Of a stretch of DNA of 64,000 nt, positions 26,814 to 34,997 are shown one piece after another; the first letter of the stretch is position 1, and the number at the start of each line of letters is the position of its first letter. Source of the DNA: Methylobacter sp. GTDB lineage: Bacteria > Pseudomonadota > Gammaproteobacteria > Methylococcales > Methylomonadaceae. Below the pieces are notes generated by a model. That model made no database searches and was not told the DNA's origin. It saw only the letters and a program-made list of their open reading frames with translations. The DNA lies in assembly GCF_023227905.1 (NCBI RefSeq), contig NZ_JALOCF010000006.1:78437-142436 (forward strand), given 5' to 3'. Position numbers and translations under genes: made by a program.

Positions 26814-28169
26814 TTAACGATGCCTGCTTCGAGCGGTTAACTTCACTGGAATCCCACCTTTCGGCTTCAGCGTTACCGCCATTTCAATTTCGGCCTCATC
26901 CGTATTAAGCAACTGCAAATCAAAATTCTGAACGATCATGCTCAACAAAATCTGGCTTTCCAGTAACGCAAAATGGTTGCCGATACAGATGCGCTCACCG
27001 GTTCCAAATGGCATGAACGAAAACCTGCGATTTTCACCGTTCAAAAAGCGTTCGGGATCGAATTGTTCAGGCTGTTGCCAGAAATCCGGGTGATGGTGGA
27101 TATTGTAAATACTGAAAATCGCCAGCCCGCCTTGCTTTAACGAATACCCGTCAATCTCAGTGTCTTTGATAATCTTGCGCATTATAATGCCGACAGGCGG
27201 ACGAAAACGCATCGATTCATTCAGTACGGCTCTGGTATAAACAAGCTGCTGCAAGTCTTCTGCCGTTGGGATTTCGCCTTGCACTAATGTATCGAGTTCT
27301 TGACGCAATTTAGCCAATACATCCGGATGGCGGGCCAGTAAATACAGCGTCCAGCTTAACAAATTCGCGGTGGTTTCATGGCCTGCGCTAAAAATAGTAA
27401 TGACTTCATCGCGAATCTGTTTATCGGACATAAGGTTACCCTTGTCATCGCTTGCGTTCAGCAACATAGCCAACAAATCGTTGTGCACTGCTGTTTGGGT
27501 ACGGCGCTGCTCGATAATCCCGTAAATGACTTCATCCAACAGAGCGCTTGCCGCATTGAATTCCCGATTGGCCTGGGTGGGTATAGATAACGGAATACGC
27601 AAAGGATTCATGACCGATTTGGCCGCATACCGGAGCGCCGTGTCTAAAGCGGGGGCAATGTGCTCGATTTTATCGAGAACGCTGGTGCTGAACATGGTTT
27701 GAGTGATCACTTCAAGCGTTACCTGCATCATCTCATCGGCGAGATTAACCTGCGCCCCATCACCTAATAGCCGCCATCTAGCTAATAAGTTATTGCCGGC
27801 CATGACAATCTGCGCGTGTAAAGACGCCAAATTACTCCTCTGGAAAACCGGCTGCATTAACCGCCGCTGCCTTTGCCATAACTCGCCCTGACTGGTCACT
27901 AATCCTTGCCCTAACACCAATCCCAGACCGGTTGGTTTTTTAGGATCGTACATTTTGACAAAGGTATCGCTTTGCTTGATTAAAGCCTGCTCGATGAGCT
28001 TTGGGTGACTGATTAAATAAAAATGGCGCGTAGCCAGTCTGAATCTGACCAAATCGCCATAATCACGCTGCCAGTCGCAAAGCGCTTGGAATGGATTGGC
28101 TTTCATCTGGCGTAAGTTGCCTAATAGAAATTCGCCTTTGATTTTTGGGACTGGTTTGTTTTGGGGCAT
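26814..28169 (-). CDS. Cytochrome P450
   Basis: A 451-residue soluble-looking P450. The I-helix oxygen motif AGHETTANLL, the K-helix ExxR in NESMRFRPP, the PERF segment (FDPERFLNGE) and the haem-binding FMPFGTGERICIGNHFA with its axial Cys are all intact. No N-terminal membrane anchor and no fused reductase are visible. The sequence resembles bacterial fatty-acid or terpenoid-type P450s (inference) rather than the sterol demethylase CYP51. No redox partner adjoins. It is convergent with the mazEF-like pair, in a region otherwise made of accessory genes. Confidence 0.95.
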   Translation of the reverse strand: MPQNKPVPKIKGEFLLGNLRQMKANPFQALCDWQRDYGDLVRFRLATRHFYLISHPKLIEQALIKQSDTFVKMYDPKKPTGLGLVLGQGLVTSQGELWQRQRRLMQPVFQRSNLASLHAQIVMAGNNLLARWRLLGDGAQVNLADEMMQVTLEVITQTMFSTSVLDKIEHIAPALDTALRYAAKSVMNPLRIPLSIPTQANREFNAASALLDEVIYGIIEQRRTQTAVHNDLLAMLLNASDDKGNLMSDKQIRDEVITIFSAGHETTANLLSWTLYLLARHPDVLAKLRQELDTLVQGEIPTAEDLQQLVYTRAVLNESMRFRPPVGIIMRKIIKDTEIDGYSLKQGGLAIFSIYNIHHHPDFWQQPEQFDPERFLNGENRRFSFMPFGTGERICIGNHFALLESQILLSMIVQNFDLQLLNTDEAEIEMAVTLKPKGGIPVKLTARSRHR

Positions 28170-28293
28170 GGTTAATACGGTTAGAGGTTTTAGTTTCGGT
28201 AGGGCATGCTGTTAATGCCCGACAATCAGATGCGCTAATAGTAGGGCAACGAAAAAACTGTTGCCCGGTGAGGCTGCATAGGGCAAAACAAAA

Positions 28294-28476
28294 TCACAAG
28301 TCTCTGGCAACATGAAAAAAAGGCCCATTTTCATGTAAGAGCTTCTCAGCATTTAATCTGTCTAGAGAAGAAAGTTCTCTCAAAAGAGCCATATTAAGTC
28401 TTTGCGATTTAATTCGAATATTATCAGTTCCATATCTAAATTTTAATCTCGATTCGAGGTCAGAAAGAGTCAGCAT
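28294..28476 (-). CDS. Short open frame downstream of the NACHT remnant
   Basis: A 60-codon frame (MLTLSDLESRLKFRYG at its start, FHVARDL at its end) that begins right where the displaced NACHT frame stops. I do not recognise it. It may be a separate small protein or a fragment of a larger gene damaged with its neighbour. No clear ribosome-binding site precedes it. Confidence 0.3.
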   Translation of the reverse strand: MLTLSDLESRLKFRYGTDNIRIKSQRLNMALLRELSSLDRLNAEKLLHENGPFFHVARDL

Positions 28477-28477
28477 A

Positions 28478-28910
28478 TTATCGATAATGTTGTGTATTTA
28501 TCCGGTCTAAGGTGTTTTCGTCTAGCTTGAACAGCAGGCAATCGTAGTCTTTTGGCCAAAAAGGCAGCATTTGGCTCAATTTAAGCATCATAAAGAGAGA
28601 TGTTACCCATACCGGCATCGGCTAATATGAACATCTGATTGCGGCCGTCATGTTCGACTTTATCGCGTCCCAAGAAATCATTAATGGTTTTGAATATCTC
28701 AGACTTCACGCAGGAGCGGATACTATCTTCGTCGTAATCCGTAGGGTTGTGTTGCTGACAGTCGGGCTGAATATAGTATTGGGCGAGCGTGCGCGGATCA
28801 CCAAATATGTCGGATATCACGTCGAATTCCTTATCCCGTGTTTCCCATATTTGGGTTAACTTCTTGTAAAGTGGTTTAATCAGTTTGGCTGATATGAATG
28901 GTTCGGTCAT
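28478..28910 (-). pseudogene. NACHT-family NTPase remnant, frameshifted at Walker A
   Basis: The first 109-codon frame (28910 to 28581) encodes the N-terminal module seen before bacterial NACHT domains and ends in FILADAGMG, the beginning of a Walker A loop. Instead of GKT the frame reads GNISLYDA and stops. Restoring two bases near 28602-28604 would give GKTSLF in frame with a downstream reading MMLKLSQMLPFWPKDY that continues as NACHT-like sequence to a stop at 28478-28480. The remaining NACHT and sensor domains are missing. Intact relatives are STAND NTPases, some with anti-phage roles. It lies among toxin-antitoxin genes. Confidence 0.65.
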
Positions 28911-28999
28911 AGCTTTGGTTTTTTCCGTTACATTGTTTTTGGTATTTGAAAAAACGCTGTGGGAACTGAAGACGTTTAATGTACTCTTTCGCTTAAGAG

Positions 29000-29386
29000 T
29001 TAAACCTGCCGTACCGGTCCTGGATACTTCGCCACCAAAGTATCCGATGTCAGCAAGGTGATTCCCTCGACGGTGGCCTGCGCAACAAGGATGCGGTCGA
29101 ATGGGTCTTTATGGATGGGTGGCAAACTGTCGATAGAAACCGCATGCTCAGCGGTAATAGCCAATTCTTGATAGCCATTGTCTAACAGCCCACGGCGTAG
29201 CACTCTTGCATCCACCTGAAAATCGGAACGTCCAAGTCCGCGCTTGATGGAAATTTCCCAAAGGCTGGCCGCACTGAAAAGCAGTTCGTTCGACGGGTCT
29301 TCCAGCAATGGGCGTGCAACTGCTGACAATTGGTCAGGCGAACCGGCAGCCCATAACAATAAGTGGGTATCCAGTAGTAGCTTCAT
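29000..29386 (-). CDS. vapC: PIN-domain toxin (VapC type)
   Basis: A 128-residue PIN-domain ribonuclease. The acidic metal site is visible: Asp6 in LLLDTHLLLW, Glu44 in SLWEIS, Asp94/Asp97 in HKDPFDRILVAQA and the Asp in LLTSD. The preceding antitoxin stop overlaps its start by 4 bp, the typical toxin-antitoxin coupling. VapC toxins cut tRNA or rRNA; the target here is unknown. Confidence 0.92.
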   Translation of the reverse strand: MKLLLDTHLLLWAAGSPDQLSAVARPLLEDPSNELLFSAASLWEISIKRGLGRSDFQVDARVLRRGLLDNGYQELAITAEHAVSIDSLPPIHKDPFDRILVAQATVEGITLLTSDTLVAKYPGPVRQV

Positions 29387-29628
29387 TCTTCATCGCCAAA
29401 AAGCAGCTCGATTTCCTTGCTGCCCATGCTGTCGAAGTCATCAGGAACAGTGATCTGCCCTTCCATGAAACCTAGCCTTCGGATTTGTTCGCCCGATGGA
29501 GCATCCAGTCGAGTCACCTTGACCAGCGGCTTTCCAGCTTTGGCGATGATGAAAGACTCACCTTTTACCGCTTGATCTATTAAGCGAGACAATTGGGTTT
29601 TGGCTTCGTGGATATTGACTGTCTGCAT
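29383..29628 (-). CDS. Phd/YefM-type antitoxin
   Basis: An 81-residue antitoxin starting MQTVNIHEAKTQLSRLID, the standard Phd/YefM N-terminal DNA-binding fold, with an acidic C-terminus (KEIELLFGDEE). The ATG at 29628 is preferred to the upstream in-frame one at 29640 because a GAGG site lies 7 nt before it. It pairs with the PIN toxin downstream. Confidence 0.9.
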   Translation of the reverse strand: MQTVNIHEAKTQLSRLIDQAVKGESFIIAKAGKPLVKVTRLDAPSGEQIRRLGFMEGQITVPDDFDSMGSKEIELLFGDEE

Positions 29629-29730
29629 GATAAACCTCATTGAGTTAAGTTTAGTTAGTTTAGTCTATGATATATGATTTAGAAAATTAGGGCATCTAAT
29701 AGGTTTGATATTTGTCAAGAACAAACCAAG

Positions 29731-29852
29731 GCTGCCTCGTCCCCACGCGCTGCGCCGCAATTCTCTATAAACGTCGAAATACAGAGAATCTCAATGTAGG
29801 ACGCAGCGCGTCCCATATCGCATTCCCACGCAGCGCGTGGGAACGAGGCAGC
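29731..29852. repeat. REP-like palindromic repeat element
   Basis: The segment is bounded by CTGCCTCGTCCCCACGCGCT on the left and its inverted near-copy (AGCGCGTGGGAACGAGGCAG) on the right. A tight hairpin TTCCCACGC-AGC-GCGTGGGAA lies inside (29823-29843), and a CGCAGCGCGTCCC half-site at about 29802. It looks like a small non-coding mobile or REP element of the kind common in Methylococcales and cyanobacterial genomes (recalled, not searched). Confidence 0.7.
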
Positions 29853-29986
29853 GAGCAAAGTTCTCTCCGTCCATCTGCGACACCCAAGCAAATCGGCCTT
29901 AACGATCAAACCAATACTTGCCTCAATCCTGAGTAGCCTCTATGATTTTACTTTCACTCGATCGATGGCATCATCACAAGGTTAGT

Positions 29987-30196
29987 ATGATTTCAGCTAA
30001 ATTATCCAGCAAATTCCAATTGGCAATACCCAAGGCTATCCGTGATCAGCTCGATCTAAAAGCGGGGCAACAGTTTACGCTGATCGCTAAAGGCGACATT
30101 ATTGAGCTGGTTCCGGTTCGCTCTTTAACAGCTGCCAGAGGTAGCTTCAAAGGCAGCAATCCTAACGGTTACAGGGATCATCAGGACAGAGTTTAA
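29987..30196 (+). CDS. vapB: AbrB-type (VapB) antitoxin
   Basis: A 69-residue SpoVT/AbrB-fold protein: MISAKLSSKFQLAIPKAIRD at the start, then LKAGQQFTLIAKGDIIEL. An AAGG site lies upstream of the ATG at 29987; the longer frame from 29942 lacks a signal. Its stop overlaps the toxin start (TAATG). Confidence 0.88.
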   Translation: MISAKLSSKFQLAIPKAIRDQLDLKAGQQFTLIAKGDIIELVPVRSLTAARGSFKGSNPNGYRDHQDRV

Positions 30197-30612
30197 TGGC
30201 TGGTCTGGTTGATACCTGCGGCTGGATAGAATGGTTAACCGACGGTCAGTTAGCGGATGCCTTTGCGCCCTATCTGGCCGATCCGGCTGAATTAATCATT
30301 CCCACTACGCTGCAATTTGAACTGTATAAATGGGCAAAGCGGGAAAAAAGTGAGGTTGAGGCTTTGGAAGTTATCGCTTTAACCGAACAAGGACAGGTCT
30401 TGCCATTGACTACCCGGCTGTCTCTTTATGCGGCAGACCTGGCTTTGCAACATCGATTATCGTTTGCCGACGCAATTATTTATGCTTCCGCAAGACTGGT
30501 TGATGTGCCGCTGATAACGGCGGATGATCATTTTAAGGACTTACCGGAAGTCATTTATTTCTCAAAAACGGCTAACCGGTTAACGCCGAGACAAAACATC
30601 AATAATAAATAG
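30196..30612 (+). CDS. vapC: PIN-domain toxin (VapC type, second copy)
   Basis: A 138-residue PIN nuclease with Asp6 in GLVDTCGWIEW, Glu42 in LQFELYKWA, Asp in LSFADAIIYASA and the DD of ITADDHFKDL. It is not a close copy of the other PIN toxin in this window and has a different antitoxin class, so the two modules were acquired separately. cstA follows after 10 bp. Confidence 0.92.
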   Translation: MAGLVDTCGWIEWLTDGQLADAFAPYLADPAELIIPTTLQFELYKWAKREKSEVEALEVIALTEQGQVLPLTTRLSLYAADLALQHRLSFADAIIYASARLVDVPLITADDHFKDLPEVIYFSKTANRLTPRQNINNK

Positions 30613-30622
30613 AAGATGCCTA

Positions 30623-32692
30623 ATGAATAATCTACTGAAAAACTCAATCTGGGTACTGATTGCCGCGCTCGGTGCGGCAGCTGTCGGCGGGATTGCTTTA
30701 AACCGCGGCGAGCACATCAACACGTTGTGGTTTATAACCGCCGCTTTATGCGTTTACGCGATTGCTTACCGCTTTTATGCGGCGTGGATTGCCGCGACGG
30801 TGCTGGCGGTTGACGAGACGCGGGCGACACCGGCCGAGCGTTTGGACAACGGCCGCGATTTCGTGCCGACCAATAAATGGATCGTGTTCGGCCATCATTT
30901 TGCTGCGATTGCCGGGCCTGGGCCGTTGGTGGGGCCGACGCTGGCCGCGCAGTTCGGCTATTTGCCGGGGACGTTGTGGATTTTGTTCGGTGCGGTGCTG
31001 GGCGGTTGCGTGCAGGATATGGTGACGCTGTTTTTGTCGACCCGGCGCGATGCCAAAAGCTTGGGGCAGATGGCGCGCGACGAGCTGGGCGCATTGGGCG
31101 GCACGGCGGCACTGATCGGTACGTTTGCGATCATGATCATCCTGATTGCGGTGCTGGGTCTGGTGGTGGTTAACGCGATGAAGCACAGCCCGTGGGCGAC
31201 GGCTACGGTGTCGGCGACGATTCCGATTGCGATGATCGTCGGTTTGTATATGCGTAGTTTTCGTCCCGGCCAAGTGCTGGAAGCTTCGGCGTTGGGCGTG
31301 ATTTTATTGTTGCTGGCCGTGATGGGCGGCGGCTGGATCGACGACAATCCTACCTTGCGCACTTGGTTCGATCATGAAGGTTTGACATTGGCTTGGTGTG
31401 TGATGGCTTACGGTTTTGCGGCGGCGATTTTGCCGGTTTGGTTGTTGCTGGCGCCGCGCGATTATCTGTCGACTTACGTGAAGCTGGGCACGATCACTTT
31501 GCTGGCAGTGGCGATTATCATGCTGCAACCGACCGTGAAAATGCCTGCGCTGACGCAGTTCATTGACGGTACCGGGCCTATTTTCGGCGGCAAGCTGTTC
31601 CCGTTCGTGTTTATCACCATCGCTTGTGGGGCGATTTCCGGTTTTCACTCGCTGATCGCTTCCGGCACCACGCCGAAATTGCTCAGCAATGAACGCGATA
31701 TCCGCATGATAGGCTACGGCGGCATGTTGCTGGAATCCTTTGTAGCGATCATGGCGATGATGGCAGCAACCGTGCTCGATCCCGGCGTGTTTTTTGCAAT
31801 CAACAGCCCGGCGGGCGTGGTCGGCAAAGAGGCTGTCGATGCCGTCGCTAAAATTTCTTCATGGGGCTTTCCGGTCACGGTTGACCAAATGCAGCTGCTG
31901 GCCAGTCAAATGGGTGAGGCGACGTTGTTTGCCAGAACCGGCGGCGCGCCGTCTTTAGCCGTGGGCATGGCGAGCATTTTCGGCAGCGCGTTCGGCGAAA
32001 GCATGCTGGCCTTGTGGTATCACTTTGCGATCATGTTCGAGGCGATCTTTATATTGACCACGCTCGATGCCGGAACACGCGTGGGGCGCTTCATGTTGCA
32101 GGACATGCTCGGCAATATCTGGCCGAAAATGGCCGAAACCTCGTGGACGCCGTCGGTCGTTTTGACCAGCGCGCTGGTGGTCGCTGGGTGGGGCTATTTT
32201 CTGTATATCGGCGTGATCGACCCGAACGGCGGGGTCAATATTTTGTGGCCGCTGTTCGGCATCGCCAATCAAATGCTGGCCGCGATTGCGCTGTGCGTGG
32301 CGACCGGCATTTTGATCAAATCCGACAAGCTCAAATACGCCTGGGTGACCGGCCTGCCGCTGACCTGGCTGGTGACGATCACCAGCACCGCTGCCTGGGA
32401 AAAAATCGCCAGCGACAATACCCGCATCGGTTTCTTTTCAGCGGCCAATGATCTGGCCGACAAGCTGGCGGCAGGCGCGTTGCCGCCGGAAAAAGCGGCC
32501 GTTGCGCCTCAACTGATCTTCAATCTGCATCTGGACGGCTGGATAACGCTGTTTTTTGTGGCTTTGTTATGGTTGATCGTGTTCGACATGCTGCGCGTTT
32601 GCAGCCGTTATCTGGCCGGAAAGCCGGTGCTGCCGCTGGCGGAATCGCCGCATAGTCCGAGCCGTTTGATTGAAGACTGGGTGAGGGATTGA
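30623..32692 (+). CDS. cstA: CstA-family carbon starvation / pyruvate-peptide transporter
   Basis: A 689-residue inner-membrane protein with about 16-18 helices. Conserved CstA segments include FGHHFAAIAGPGPLVGPTLA near residue 90, GAVLGGCVQDMVTLFLSTRR, FHSLIASGTTPK near 345, and DAGTRVGRFMLQD near 480. Known members import pyruvate (E. coli BtsT) or peptides. The GC-rich codon usage is higher than that of the toxin genes before it. It overlaps the start of its small partner gene. Confidence 0.95.
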   Translation: MNNLLKNSIWVLIAALGAAAVGGIALNRGEHINTLWFITAALCVYAIAYRFYAAWIAATVLAVDETRATPAERLDNGRDFVPTNKWIVFGHHFAAIAGPGPLVGPTLAAQFGYLPGTLWILFGAVLGGCVQDMVTLFLSTRRDAKSLGQMARDELGALGGTAALIGTFAIMIILIAVLGLVVVNAMKHSPWATATVSATIPIAMIVGLYMRSFRPGQVLEASALGVILLLLAVMGGGWIDDNPTLRTWFDHEGLTLAWCVMAYGFAAAILPVWLLLAPRDYLSTYVKLGTITLLAVAIIMLQPTVKMPALTQFIDGTGPIFGGKLFPFVFITIACGAISGFHSLIASGTTPKLLSNERDIRMIGYGGMLLESFVAIMAMMAATVLDPGVFFAINSPAGVVGKEAVDAVAKISSWGFPVTVDQMQLLASQMGEATLFARTGGAPSLAVGMASIFGSAFGESMLALWYHFAIMFEAIFILTTLDAGTRVGRFMLQDMLGNIWPKMAETSWTPSVVLTSALVVAGWGYFLYIGVIDPNGGVNILWPLFGIANQMLAAIALCVATGILIKSDKLKYAWVTGLPLTWLVTITSTAAWEKIASDNTRIGFFSAANDLADKLAAGALPPEKAAVAPQLIFNLHLDGWITLFFVALLWLIVFDMLRVCSRYLAGKPVLPLAESPHSPSRLIEDWVRD

Positions 32693-32871
32693 TGCTTAGC
32701 AAACTCAAAGCGCTTTGGCGGCTAGTGCGTCGCCTTTCCGGGGATGATGCTTACGAGCGCTATTTACAGCATCATGCAGAGCATCATCAAGCCGAAATGC
32801 CGTTAAGCAAAGAAGCGTTTTTCAAGCAGTGGCAGGATGAAAAGTGGAATGGGGTTAAGCGGTGTTGTTAG
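32692..32871 (+). CDS. YbdD/YjiX-family small protein
   Basis: A 59-residue protein of the YbdD/YjiX family (LKALWRLVRRLSGDDAYERYL, then FFKQWQDEKWNGVKRCC). These small proteins are encoded next to CstA/BtsT carriers and are needed for their activity in E. coli. The ATG overlaps the cstA stop (TGATG), so translation is coupled. Confidence 0.9.
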   Translation: MLSKLKALWRLVRRLSGDDAYERYLQHHAEHHQAEMPLSKEAFFKQWQDEKWNGVKRCC

Positions 32872-32880
32872 TCTGAGCAG

Positions 32881-32960
32881 ACCTTCCAGGTTTTTAAAAC
32901 CTGGAAGGTCTAAATTTGGGCTGGAAACTAAACCTTCCAGGTCTTGAAGACCTGGAAGGT
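32881..32960. repeat. REP pair upstream of the REP-associated transposase
   Basis: Two 29-bp near-identical palindromes, 14-bp arms around one base, start at 32881 and 32932 (51 bp apart). Arms read ACCTTCCAGGTTTT and ACCTTCCAGGTCTT. The pair ends 20 bp before the transposase start codon and is repeated inside that gene. Confidence 0.93.
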
Positions 32961-32979
32961 TTTACTCTCAAGGTTAAAT

Positions 32980-33558
32980 ATGTCAAAAGAAACGCCCTTA
33001 CTCAACGGCCACTATTACCATATCTATAATCGCGGCAATAACGGCGAAAACTTGTTTCCGGAGGAACGAAATTATCGCCATTTCCTCAAACTTTATATCC
33101 GTTATATTTATCCGATTGCCGATACTTACGCGTATTGCTTGATGAAAAACCACTTTCATTTGTTGGTCAGGATTAATCCCAAGCCAGACCTTCCAGGTTT
33201 TAAAAACCTGGAAGGTCTAAATCTGGGCAGGGAACCAAACCTTCCAGGTCTTCAAGACCTGGAAGGTTTTACGTCGCGCAATTATTCGCAATCTTTTTCA
33301 AATTTATTTAACGCGTACACCAAAGCAATCAACAAGGCTTACGACCGTTCAGGCAGTTTATTCGAGAAAAACTTCAACCGTATCCTGATCGACACAGACC
33401 GCTATTTCATTCATCTGGTCAGCTATATTGATCGTAACCCGCAAAAACACGGGTTTACCGACGATTTTCGCACTTACCCTTATTCTTCCTATCAAACGAT
33501 TCGGCAGCAGAAGCCAAGCCGCATCGAATCGCAACAAGTTTTACAATTGGTTCGGTAA
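32980..33558 (+). CDS. REP-associated tyrosine transposase (RAYT, Y1/HUH), C-terminal frameshift
   Basis: A 192-residue IS200-like HUH nuclease of the RAYT group. The HUH motif is His58-x-His60 in LMKNHFHLLV, and candidate catalytic Tyr residues lie in RYFIHLVSYIDRNPQKHG (about 142-149). N-terminal GHYYHIYNRGNNGENLF and SNLFNAYTKAINK are typical. Residues 69-97 are encoded by an in-frame REP pair (33188-33267), giving the LPGFKNLEGL / LPGLQDLEGF repeats. The frame ends QLVR*, but the +1 frame continues WFGNMRSFENYH to a stop at 33638-33640, so one base (CAATTGG) appears to have been gained and the natural C-terminus of about 30 residues is lost. It is adjacent to its own REP elements. Confidence 0.85.
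   Translation: MSKETPLLNGHYYHIYNRGNNGENLFPEERNYRHFLKLYIRYIYPIADTYAYCLMKNHFHLLVRINPKPDLPGFKNLEGLNLGREPNLPGLQDLEGFTSRNYSQSFSNLFNAYTKAINKAYDRSGSLFEKNFNRILIDTDRYFIHLVSYIDRNPQKHGFTDDFRTYPYSSYQTIRQQKPSRIESQQVLQLVR
33188..33267. repeat. REP pair inside the RAYT coding sequence
   Basis: Two 29-bp palindromes (33188-33216 and 33239-33267) with 14-bp arms ACCTTCCAGGTTTT and ACCTTCCAGGTCTT, again exactly 51 bp apart. The block is a direct repeat of 32881-32960 with only a few substitutions, and both spacers (CTAAAT-TGGG-type) match. Confidence 0.95.
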
Positions 33559-33654
33559 TATGCGGTCTTTTGAAAATTATCACCGGCAATTTGATAACGG
33601 ACAAATTCAGCATTTGATTGGCGACGATAATTTTAACTAAGCCCTTTTAAATTT

Positions 33655-34896
33655 ATGACAACCCACACATCACATCCAAATCGCCAAACGCTCTATGTTG
33701 CTATAGCGCTGGTGCTCGGCATCATCGTTGGCGAGCTGCTTAGCCTGACCCTGGGAGGAACCGAAGCCATGAAGCCGATAACCGGGATTTTCGCCGCGCT
33801 GACCGATATTTTCCTGCGGCTGGTCAAGATGATTATCGCGCCGCTGGTTTTTTCCACGCTGGTAGTCGGCATGGCGAAAATGGGCGATATTCATACCGTT
33901 GGGCGGGTCGGCATCAAGGCGATGCTGTGGTTTTTCTCGGCGTCTATTTTCAGCCTGCTGCTGGGCATGTTGCTGGTGAACTGGTTTGAACCGGGCAGTT
34001 CGCTGCACATGGCGCTGCCCGAGGTCGGGGCGAAAACGGGATTGCCGGAAGCTGTGCCGACGCTGGCTAATTTTGTCGCGCATATGTTCCCGAAAAGCAT
34101 TATCGAAGCGATGGCGGCCAACGAGATTTTGCAGATCGTGGTGTTCTCGATGTTTTTTGGCATGGCCTGCGCCTCGCTGGACGAATTGGCTCATCCTACC
34201 GTCAAGTTGCTCGATTCATTGACGCATATCATGTTGAAAGTCACTGGCTACGTGATGCATACCGCACCGGTTGCGGTGTTTGCGGCCGTGGCTTCAGTCA
34301 TCGCGCAAAACGGCATTGGCGTATTGGCGTCTTACGGCCGGTTTATCGGGGAATTTTATCTCGGGTTGCTGCTGCTGTGCGTTGCGTTGGGCAGCGTCGG
34401 CTTCTTGATTCTGGGGCGCAAAACCCTGTCTTTGATCCGTCATATCCGCGAGCCGATGCTGCTGGCGTTCGGTACCGCCAGCAGCGAGAGCGCCTACCCG
34501 AAACTGTTGCAGCAACTGGAGCGTTTCGGTTGCGACGAAAAAGTCTGCGGTCTGGTGCTGCCGCTGGGCTATTCGTTCAACCTCGACGGCAGCATGATGT
34601 ATATGACCTTTGCGGTGCTGTTTATCGCTCAGGCCTACGGCATCGATATGACGCTGGGCGACCAGCTGATCATGCTGCTAACGCTGCTGTTTACCAGCAA
34701 GGGTGTGGCCGGCGTACCCAGGGCTTCGCTGATTGTTATCGCCGCCACGCTGTCGATGTTTCATATTCCCGAGGCCGGTTTGCTGTTGTTGCTGGCCGTC
34801 GACCAAGTGCTGGACATGGGCCGTAGTGCCACCAATGTGTTCGGCAACAGCATCGCTGCCGCGCTCGTAAGCCGCTGGGAAAAAAACTTGCGATAG
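33655..34896 (+). CDS. Dicarboxylate/amino acid:cation symporter (DAACS)
   Basis: A 413-residue member of the glutamate/dicarboxylate transporter family (GltT/DctA). About eight helices and the two re-entrant hairpins are marked by the serine-rich LAFGTASSESAYPKLLQQL near residue 270 and by GYSFNLDGSMMYMTFAVLFIAQ. The GLLLLLAVDQVLDMGRSATNVFGNS segment near 380 binds substrate and Na+. The substrate (C4-dicarboxylate or amino acid) cannot be decided. Confidence 0.94.
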   Translation: MTTHTSHPNRQTLYVAIALVLGIIVGELLSLTLGGTEAMKPITGIFAALTDIFLRLVKMIIAPLVFSTLVVGMAKMGDIHTVGRVGIKAMLWFFSASIFSLLLGMLLVNWFEPGSSLHMALPEVGAKTGLPEAVPTLANFVAHMFPKSIIEAMAANEILQIVVFSMFFGMACASLDELAHPTVKLLDSLTHIMLKVTGYVMHTAPVAVFAAVASVIAQNGIGVLASYGRFIGEFYLGLLLLCVALGSVGFLILGRKTLSLIRHIREPMLLAFGTASSESAYPKLLQQLERFGCDEKVCGLVLPLGYSFNLDGSMMYMTFAVLFIAQAYGIDMTLGDQLIMLLTLLFTSKGVAGVPRASLIVIAATLSMFHIPEAGLLLLLAVDQVLDMGRSATNVFGNSIAAALVSRWEKNLR

Positions 34897-34997
34897 ATTT
34901 TCAAGGATTGCTAAACGTAAGGGGAAAGGAATATTTTGGTTAAATAAAGAAAAGTAGTTAACATCAACATAACATTAACTCTGTAGTTTAAAAAAAT

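Noticed and set aside
30732..32463. Long antisense and alternative-frame open frames over cstA
   Set aside because: They arise from the GC-rich codons of cstA, have Arg/Pro/Ser-rich translations and no motifs.
32881..33267. Regular palindromes that could suggest a CRISPR array
   Set aside because: Only two pairs exist, the units are perfect palindromes 51 bp apart, the spacers are repeated rather than unique, and a RAYT gene explains them as REPs.
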